Below, in pieces: positions 30,286 through 35,576 of a DNA stretch of 35,576 nucleotides. Each line of letters begins with the position of its first letter. The stretch's first letter is position 1. The notes beneath the pieces were generated by a model, which saw only the letters and a list, made by a program, of their open reading frames with translations, was not told the DNA's origin and made no database searches. This stretch comes from Terriglobia bacterium (GTDB lineage: Bacteria; Acidobacteriota; Vicinamibacteria; Vicinamibacterales; CAVVIG01): contig JAIQFX010000055.1 in NCBI GenBank assembly GCA_020073005.1, positions 1-35,576 on the forward strand, given 5' to 3'. The position numbers and the translations under genes are program-made.

Positions 30286-31121
30286 CCACGGCGTCGGTCC
30301 TGTGGCTGTGTGCGTCGCAGGAGCTCGTGCTGGCGATGCGCGCGCGCGCGACGCAGATCTTCGCGCTCGTCTTCGCGGCGCTCGCGCTGGCCGTGTCGGC
30401 GTCCGGCTACATCCTCTCCGGCGGCAGCGGCGTCCAGGACTTCGCGCGCACGGCGACGTCGCTCACGGAGCTCGTGCTGTTCGTCGTGCCGATGATGGCG
30501 CTGCTCGTCGGCACGACGGCGTTCTCGCCGGATCAGGGGGCGGCGGAGCTGCTGTTCTCGCAGCCGGTCGCGCGGCGGACGCTGATGTGGGGCAGGCTGC
30601 TCGGATTGTTCGCGGCGCTCGTCGCGGCGCAGGCGATCGGTTTCGGCGTCAGCGGCCTCGTGATCTTCTCGCAGTCGGGTCAGGACGGCCTGGCGTCGTT
30701 TCTGCTCCTCGGCGCCGCGTCCGTCGCGCTGACGGCCGTGTCGCTCAGCGCAGCGGCGCTGATCGCCGGCGGGTCGGCGGGCCGCCGCCGCGCGCGTGCG
30801 CTGGCGATTGCGCTGTGCGTCTGGTTCGTCGCGGTCGTGCTCTACGATCTCGTCGCGCTCGGCCTGGCGTCGCTGCTGCGATCGGGCCCCGCGTCGCGGC
30901 TCCTCATCACCGCCACGCTCGCCAATCCGGTCGACGCCGTCCGCACGGGCGTGCTGCTCGGCATCCAGGGCACGTCCGCGTTCGGATCGGCCTCGCTCGC
31001 GCTGCTGCGCTTCACCGGCGGGACCACGCGCGCGGCGCTCCTGATCGTCGCCGGCGTGATGGTCTGGATCGTCGTCCCGGCGCTGGCGGCCGCGCGCCGG
31101 CTCGAACGCGCCGACATCTGA
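30282..31121 (+). CDS. nosY: NosY, ABC transporter permease
   Basis: This is the membrane subunit of the NosDFY complex. The 279 residues contain about six transmembrane helices, with the ABC-2 type features TSLTELVLFVVPMMALLVGTTAFSPDQGAAELLFSQPVARRTLMWGRLLG. The cytoplasmic coupling segment is SAGRRRARALAIA, and the late GPASRLLITATLANPVDAVRTGVLLG is typical of NosY. It is the last gene of the nos operon and ends 5 bp from the convergent crp/fnr gene, so any terminator must overlap coding sequence. Confidence 0.94.
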   Translation: MTTASVLWLCASQELVLAMRARATQIFALVFAALALAVSASGYILSGGSGVQDFARTATSLTELVLFVVPMMALLVGTTAFSPDQGAAELLFSQPVARRTLMWGRLLGLFAALVAAQAIGFGVSGLVIFSQSGQDGLASFLLLGAASVALTAVSLSAAALIAGGSAGRRRARALAIALCVWFVAVVLYDLVALGLASLLRSGPASRLLITATLANPVDAVRTGVLLGIQGTSAFGSASLALLRFTGGTTRAALLIVAGVMVWIVVPALAAARRLERADI

Positions 31122-31126
31122 TCGGA

Positions 31127-31816
31127 CTATTCCTGCGCGACGGACTCGAGCGCGGCGCGATCGACGACGAGGAAGCCGTCTTTGTCGGTGCGGACGATGT
31201 CCTGCTTGCCCCAGCGGCTCATGATGCGGATCGAAGTCTCGATCGTCGTCCCGATCATGTCGGCGATTTCCTGGCGGGAGAGCACCAGCGGGATGAACAC
31301 GCCGTCGGGCCGCTGCTGGCCCATGTCCTTCGCGAGCTTGAGAAAGAACCGCGCGAGACGCGCTTCGACGCGGCCGCCCGACAGCTCCGTGAGCCGGTTC
31401 GTCAGCTCGACGAGCCGGTGGGTGAGCCCGACGAGCAGGCCGCGGACCATCGTCGGATGCGTTTCGAGCAGCGTGAAGAACGCCTGCCGCGGGATGAGGA
31501 AGCACGTGGTCGGCTCGAGCGCGACGGCCGTGGCCGGATACGCCCGCGATTCGTACACGGCGACCGCGCCGACGGGATCGCCGGGCCCGAAGAGCTCGAG
31601 GATGACGTCGGTGCCGCGCGCCGTCACCTTGAAGACCTTCACGCGCCCGGTGACGACGGTGTAGAGCGAGTCGGACGCGTCGCCTTCGCTGAAGAGCGTC
31701 GCGCCCTTGTCGAACTCGCGCACGTGGGCGACGGCCGCGAGCCGCTGGCGATCGTCGGGCGTCAAGCGCCGGAAGATCGTCGATCGGCGGAGGATTTCGT
31801 CGAGCGGCTCGGGCAT
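31127..31816 (-). CDS. Crp/Fnr family transcription regulator
   Basis: This 229-residue regulator has a cyclic-nucleotide-fold sensor domain (about 12-130: FSEGDASDSLYTVVTGRVKVFKV, LELFGPGDPVGAVAVYE), a dimer helix, and a C-terminal winged helix with VLSRQEIADMIGTTIETSIRIMSRW. Only one cysteine is present in the sensor domain and there is no N-terminal cysteine set, so it is not an oxygen-sensing [4Fe-4S] FNR; a DNR/NnrR-like heme or ligand sensor is possible. The recognition helix matches that of FNR at the Glu and Arg that read the TGA core (IET--R) but has Ile where FNR has Ser212. A perfect palindrome lies 20 bp before its start, and ric diverges from it. Confidence 0.93.
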   Translation of the reverse strand: MPEPLDEILRRSTIFRRLTPDDRQRLAAVAHVREFDKGATLFSEGDASDSLYTVVTGRVKVFKVTARGTDVILELFGPGDPVGAVAVYESRAYPATAVALEPTTCFLIPRQAFFTLLETHPTMVRGLLVGLTHRLVELTNRLTELSGGRVEARLARFFLKLAKDMGQQRPDGVFIPLVLSRQEIADMIGTTIETSIRIMSRWGKQDIVRTDKDGFLVVDRAALESVAQE

Positions 31817-31835
31817 CGCGGCCTATTGTGCCCGA

Positions 31836-31851
31836 TATGACGCCGGTCATA
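31836..31851. promoter_or_regulatory. Perfect palindromic operator between crp/fnr and ric
   Basis: TATGAC-GCCG-GTCATA is a perfect 6-bp inverted repeat with a 4-bp spacer, the geometry of Crp/Fnr sites (FNR: TTGAT-N4-ATCAA). Its centre is about 57 bp before the ric ATG, suited to activation, and about 27 bp before the crp/fnr ATG, suited to autorepression. Close relatives occur at 19807-19822 and 19648-19663. Confidence 0.75.
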
Positions 31852-31900
31852 CCGCCGAATCCGGCCGCCGCGTACGCTGGAGGCACATCAGGAGCCTGTC

Positions 31901-32629
31901 ATGAATGAACGATTCGAGCACGCGACCGTCGGGGACATCGTCGCCGCTGACTTTCGAACGGCTGGCGTGTTCGAAAGCTTCGGCATCGACTTCTGTTGCG
32001 GCGGCCGCCGATCGCTGGAGGACGCCTGTCGTGGCGCCGTCGCGAATCCCGAGGCCGTCATTCGCGCGCTCGAGGCGCTGCCGCCTGCGACCGCGACGGA
32101 CGATGACGCCACGCGCTGGCCCGTCGATCGCCTGATCGATCACATCCTCGCCCGGCATCATGCCTACGTGCGATCCGCGACGCCGACGATCGCGCGCTAT
32201 CTCGCGAAGCTCCACGAGGTGCACGGCGCCCGGCATCCGGAACTGGCGCGCATCGCGACGATCTTCGAGCAGGTGAGCGGCGATCTCGAGCAGCACATGT
32301 TCAAGGAGGAGCAGATCCTGTTCCCCTACATGCGCGACCTCGGCGAGCGCGCGGGGCAGGCGTGCGGCTTCGGCATGAGCCCGTTCGGCACGGTCGAGAA
32401 TCCGATCCGCATGATGGAGCGCGAGCATCGCGAGGCGGCCGACGAGCTGCGGCTGATTCGCGAGCTGACCAACGGCTACACGCCGCCCGCGGACGGCTGC
32501 ACGACGTATCAGGTCTGCATGGCCGAGCTCGCCCAGTTCGAGCGCGACCTGCATCGTCACGTGCATCTCGAGAACAACGTGCTCTTCCCGAAAGCCGTCG
32601 AGCTCGAGAAACAGTCCGTCGGCGCGTGA
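31901..32629 (+). CDS. ric: Iron-sulfur cluster repair di-iron protein (RIC/YtfE/ScdA)
   Basis: RIC proteins repair iron-sulfur clusters damaged by nitric oxide or peroxide. The 242-residue protein starts with the ScdA_N domain (TVGDIVAADFRTAGVFESFGIDFCCGGRRSLEDAC, with the conserved CCGG). A hemerythrin-like domain from about residue 75 follows, whose metal ligands are offered by DHILARHHAYVR, QHMFKEEQILFPYM, MEREHREAADEL and HRHVHLENNVLFP. AGGAG at 31890-31894 supports the ATG. It diverges from a Crp/Fnr gene, with the palindrome at 31836-31851 between them, an arrangement common for NO-responsive control. Confidence 0.96.
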   Translation: MNERFEHATVGDIVAADFRTAGVFESFGIDFCCGGRRSLEDACRGAVANPEAVIRALEALPPATATDDDATRWPVDRLIDHILARHHAYVRSATPTIARYLAKLHEVHGARHPELARIATIFEQVSGDLEQHMFKEEQILFPYMRDLGERAGQACGFGMSPFGTVENPIRMMEREHREAADELRLIRELTNGYTPPADGCTTYQVCMAELAQFERDLHRHVHLENNVLFPKAVELEKQSVGA

Positions 32630-32655
32630 ACTGAACGGCGCCGATCGCGTCGCGC

Positions 32656-32671
32656 TGCCGGAAAACCGGCA
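32656..32671. other. Small hairpin after ric
   Basis: TGCCGG-AAAA-CCGGCA forms a perfect 6-bp stem with a tetraloop, 27 bp after the ric stop, without a T-run. It is a possible weak terminator in the 134-bp gap before the exporter genes. Confidence 0.4.
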
Positions 32672-32763
32672 CGCGGCAACGCGAACGAACGAAATCGCCT
32701 CAGAGTCTCTGCGGCCCAAAGGGTACGGGGCTTGCGGTTGGATGATCGGAAAGGTCGATTGTC

Positions 32764-33954
32764 ATGCCGCTGACTTCGGAGCCCGTCGAGCGGACGGCGC
32801 CCGCACCGCCCGCCGTGCGGCCAGACGCGGGAGCGCCCGTGCCGCGACGCGCCTGGACGCGCCGGCTTCCGCTCGCGGTGCTTGCGGTCCTCGTGCTCGC
32901 GGCGGCCCTCGTCGTCGTGCGGCCGCAGCTGTTCCCGCCGCGAACGTCGCAAGCGGTTCTCGCCAGCGGCCGGATCGAAGGCCGCGAGGTGACGCTCGCG
33001 CCCAAGGACATTCAGGGGCGCGTCAAACGCCTCCTTGCGGACGAAGGAGATTCGGTCACGCGGGGGCAGCTTCTCGCGGAGCTCGACGCCGCGCAGCTCG
33101 ACGCGCGGGACCGGACGCTCGGCGCCGGCATCGCCGCCGTCGATGCGCAGGTCGCGCAGGCGACGCTTGACATCGACTACACCGCGAAGAACGCCGACGC
33201 GGGCATCGCCGCGGCCGAAGCCGTCCTCAGTGGAGCGCGCGCACGCTTGATCCGGGCCGCCGCCGTTCTGGCCAACGCTCAGGCCGACGACGACCGCGCG
33301 GCCGCGCTGTTTGCCGATCGCGTCATCTCGCGCCGCGAGCGCGATCAGTTCGAGACCGCGCTGCGGACCAGCGAGGCGGACCGCGAGGCCGCCGACAAGG
33401 AGGTCGTCCACGCGGGCGCGAACCTGACGCTGGCGCGCGCGGCGCTGGACACGATCGCGCTCAAGCGCCAGCAGCTGCGGGCGCTCCGGCAGAATCGCGA
33501 GGCGCTGCTCGGCCAGCGCGCCGAGCTGGCCGCCAGTCTCGCGGAACGCCGCATCGTCGCGCCGGCGGACGGCACGATTCTCTCGCGGCCGGTCGAAGTG
33601 GGGGACGTGGTCAGTCCTGGATCGGCGGTCTTCGTGATGGTCGATCTGAACCGCTTGTACGTGAAGGTGTACGTGCCCGAGCCGGACATCCCGAAGCTCA
33701 GGCTGGGCGACGAGGCCGACATCACCGTCGACGCGTTTCCCGGACGCCGCTTCGCCGCGCGCGTCTCGAAGATCTCGCAACAGGCGGAGTTCACGCCGAA
33801 GAACGTCGAGACGACCGAGGAGCGGCTGAAGCTCGTCTTCGGCGTCGAGCTCGCGTTCGTCAACCCGGACAGTCTGTTGAAACCGGGCATGCCGGCGGAC
33901 TGTGTCATTCACTGGCGCGCGAGCCGGCCTCCCGACGCCGGCCATGGCTTCTGA
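32764..33954 (+). CDS. HlyD-family periplasmic adaptor (membrane fusion protein)
   Basis: This 396-residue adaptor of a tripartite or ABC exporter has one N-terminal membrane helix (about 35-52). The first half of the lipoyl domain is ASGRIEGREVTLAPKDIQGRVKRLLADEGDSVTRGQLLAELD. A long alpha-hairpin rich in Ala, Glu and Arg (about 115-270) follows, then the second lipoyl half ERRIVAPADGTILSRPVEVGDVVSPGSAVFVMVDL. The beta-barrel segment LYVKVYVPEPDIPKLRLGDEADITVDAFPGRRF is conserved. It overlaps the following ATPase gene by 11 bp. The combination with a double-ATPase subunit is like the YbhG-YbhF system of Escherichia coli. The substrate is not known. Confidence 0.93.
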   Translation: MPLTSEPVERTAPAPPAVRPDAGAPVPRRAWTRRLPLAVLAVLVLAAALVVVRPQLFPPRTSQAVLASGRIEGREVTLAPKDIQGRVKRLLADEGDSVTRGQLLAELDAAQLDARDRTLGAGIAAVDAQVAQATLDIDYTAKNADAGIAAAEAVLSGARARLIRAAAVLANAQADDDRAAALFADRVISRRERDQFETALRTSEADREAADKEVVHAGANLTLARAALDTIALKRQQLRALRQNREALLGQRAELAASLAERRIVAPADGTILSRPVEVGDVVSPGSAVFVMVDLNRLYVKVYVPEPDIPKLRLGDEADITVDAFPGRRFAARVSKISQQAEFTPKNVETTEERLKLVFGVELAFVNPDSLLKPGMPADCVIHWRASRPPDAGHGF

Positions 33955-35576
33955 CGCGCCGGCCCTCTCGGTCCGCGATCTCCGCCGGACGTACGGCCGA
34001 TGGCGAAAGGTGGAAGCCGTCGGCGGCGTGTCGTTCGACGTCGCGCCCGGAGAGATCTTCGGGCTGATCGGTCCGGACGGCGCCGGCAAGACGAGCATCA
34101 TTCAAATCCTCGCGGGCGTGCTGAAGCTGCACGGCGGGTCCGCGTCGGTCGCGGGCCTGGACGTGCGCGCGAACGGCGAGGCGGTGCGGCGGATCGTCGG
34201 CTACATGCCGCAGGGGCTCGGCAGCAACCTCTACGAGAGCCTCACGGTGCACGAGAACATCGAGTTCTTCCGCGATCTGCGCCAGCTGCCGCGGGACGTC
34301 TACGCGCGCAACCGCGCCGAGCTGCTGGGCGCCACGCGACTGGAGCCGTTTCTCGATCGCCGCGTCGCGCAGCTGTCCGGCGGCATGCGCCAGAAGCTGG
34401 CGCTCATCTGCACGCTCATCCATCTCCCGACCGTCCTGCTGCTCGACGAGCCCACGACCGGCGTGGATCCCATTTCGCGCCGGGAGTTCTGGCAGATCAT
34501 CCGGCGCGTCGTCGCGGACGCGGGCACGACGGTGCTCCTGAGCACCTCGTACATGGACGAAGCCGAACGCTGCCACCGGATCGCGCTCATGCACGCGGGG
34601 CGCATCGTCGCGACGGGCGCGCCGGACCGCGTCCGGCGCGAGGCCCGCGGGCGCTTCGTGCACATCGCCGCCGCGCCGCAGACGCTCGCGGTCGCCTGCC
34701 TCCGCGCCCGGCCGGACGTGCAGTCGACGGAAGTCTTCGGCGACGAGCTGCACGTGCAGTTCGACGGCGAGCTGCGCGACATCGAGCGCGATCTCACCGC
34801 GCGCGGCGTCGCGATCGCGTCGGCGGTCATCCACGAGCCCGGACTCGAGGACGCGTTTCTGCAGGTGCTGGGCCTGCGGGAGCGGCTCGAGCGGACGTAT
34901 CAGTTCCCGCGCGTGCCGTCGATCGGCGCCGGTCCCTCCATTGAATGCCTCGACGTGACGCGCCGCTTCAACGCGTTCACCGCCGTGGACCGCGTGCGGC
35001 TCGAAGTGGCGCAGGGCGAGATCCTCGGCCTGCTCGGCCCGAACGGCGCGGGCAAGACGACGCTCATCAAGATGATGTGCGGCCTGCTGCCGCCCAGTGA
35101 CGGCCGTATTTCCGTCGCCGGCGTCGACGTCGCCACGGATCGCCAGCGCGTGTGGACGGCGATTGGCTACATGTCGCAGCGCTTCTCGCTCTACAGTGAC
35201 CTGAGCGTGCGCCAGAACCTGCGGCTCTACGCCGATCTCTACGGCGTGCCGCCGGGCGCGTACGACGAGCTGGTGCCCATGCTCGGCCTCGACCAGGCGA
35301 TGTCCCGCCTCACGAAAGATCTCCCCTCGGGCGTGCGGCAGCGGCTGTCGCTGCTGTGCGCGATTCTCCATCACCCGCCGATCGTGTTCCTCGACGAGCC
35401 GACGTCCGGCGTCGATCCGCTCGCCCGGCGCGTGTTCTGGGATCTCATCTACTCGCTGTCGCGCGAAGCCGGCGTGACGGTCGTGGTGTCGACGCACTAC
35501 ATGGACGAGGCCGCCCACTGCGATCGTCTCGGCCTCATGGATGCCGGCCGGCTGATCGCGATCGGCTCGCCGGCCA
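33944..35576 (+). CDS. Double ATP-binding subunit of an ABC-2 exporter (YbhF-like), cut by the window end
   Basis: One uninterrupted frame of at least 544 codons starts at ATG 33944, inside the end of the adaptor gene. The first ATPase (about residues 8-310) has Walker A GPDGAGKTS, signature LSGGMRQKLAL, Walker B VLLLDEPTTGVDP and the switch histidine position occupied by Ser (STSYMDEAE). The second (from about 330) has GPNGAGKTT, a degenerate signature LPSGVRQRLSL, Walker B IVFLDEPTSGVDP and STHYMDEAAH. A GPDGAGK/GPNGAGK pair with a weakened second signature is also seen in YbhF. The two partner permeases are expected just beyond the window. The exported substrate is unknown; drugs or cations are reported for YbhF systems. 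Confidence 0.93.
   Translation, partial: MASDAPALSVRDLRRTYGRWRKVEAVGGVSFDVAPGEIFGLIGPDGAGKTSIIQILAGVLKLHGGSASVAGLDVRANGEAVRRIVGYMPQGLGSNLYESLTVHENIEFFRDLRQLPRDVYARNRAELLGATRLEPFLDRRVAQLSGGMRQKLALICTLIHLPTVLLLDEPTTGVDPISRREFWQIIRRVVADAGTTVLLSTSYMDEAERCHRIALMHAGRIVATGAPDRVRREARGRFVHIAAAPQTLAVACLRARPDVQSTEVFGDELHVQFDGELRDIERDLTARGVAIASAVIHEPGLEDAFLQVLGLRERLERTYQFPRVPSIGAGPSIECLDVTRRFNAFTAVDRVRLEVAQGEILGLLGPNGAGKTTLIKMMCGLLPPSDGRISVAGVDVATDRQRVWTAIGYMSQRFSLYSDLSVRQNLRLYADLYGVPPGAYDELVPMLGLDQAMSRLTKDLPSGVRQRLSLLCAILHHPPIVFLDEPTSGVDPLARRVFWDLIYSLSREAGVTVVVSTHYMDEAAHCDRLGLMDAGRLIAIGSPA

Noticed and set aside
31127-31816. Regulator as a classical oxygen-sensing FNR
   Set aside because: The N-terminal cysteines needed for a [4Fe-4S] cluster are missing; only one cysteine is in the sensor domain.

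Overview
The window is a GC-rich bacterial chromosome segment with a complete inner-core lipopolysaccharide gene set, so the cell is Gram-negative. Many genes use TTG or GTG starts, genes in operons commonly overlap by ATGA, and short tandem repeats fill many gene junctions. Together with the gene content this suggests an Acidobacteriota lineage of the Vicinamibacteria type. That placement is an inference from overall character, not a sequence match.

Layout. 1-1171: an edge region with one small SpoVG-like gene and otherwise no recognisable genes. 1172-4848 (minus strand): a glycolytic operon gap-pgk-tpiA followed by secG and tRNA-Leu(GAG). 4923-13241 (plus strand): a tightly packed lipid A/inner-core operon, waaA-lpxK-lpxL-like-waaF-gmhB-hldE kinase-hldE cytidylyltransferase-waaC, ending with an isoprenylcysteine-methyltransferase-like membrane protein. 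13253-13426: tRNA-Val(TAC) and tRNA-Asp(GTC), then a strong inverted repeat. 13512-15709: small redox or stress genes (a secreted OB-fold-like protein, DUF302, DUF2892, a c-type cytochrome) and a decayed PIG-L deacetylase. 15737-19601 (minus): an operon of a radical SAM/SPASM protein, a histidine-rich polytopic membrane protein and a three-domain multicopper oxidase. 19865-31121 (plus): a clade II nitrous oxide reductase operon. It begins with a NAD(P)H/ferredoxin-type flavoprotein, a Rieske protein, a fused cytochrome b and a five-heme cytochrome c, and continues with nosZ, nosB, nosD, nosF, nosL and nosY. 31127-32629: a divergent pair of a Crp/Fnr regulator and a RIC (YtfE/ScdA) di-iron repair protein. 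32764-35576: a HlyD-type adaptor and a double-ATPase exporter subunit cut by the window edge.

How the parts work together. The nos operon appears to carry its own electron-transfer chain from NAD(P)H and/or quinol through a Rieske/cytochrome b complex and a multiheme cytochrome c to a Sec-exported, probably lipid-anchored NosZ. A palindrome of the form TATGAC-N4-GTCATA lies 50 to 58 bp upstream of the start codons of three transcription units: the nos operon, the divergent radical SAM/multicopper oxidase operon, and ric. The ric copy also sits next to the crp/fnr gene itself. This is good in-sequence evidence for one small N-oxide regulon, and it pulls the uncharacterised radical SAM operon into it.

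The second theme is repeats. Nine low-complexity tracts of unrelated sequence but almost constant 7-nt (sometimes 8-nt) period occur at gene junctions, eight of them over the stop codon of the upstream gene. Three families of palindromic interspersed elements are also present. Some copies lie in frame inside conserved enzymes (waaF, waaC, the radical SAM protein, the flavoprotein) and add short peptides to them.
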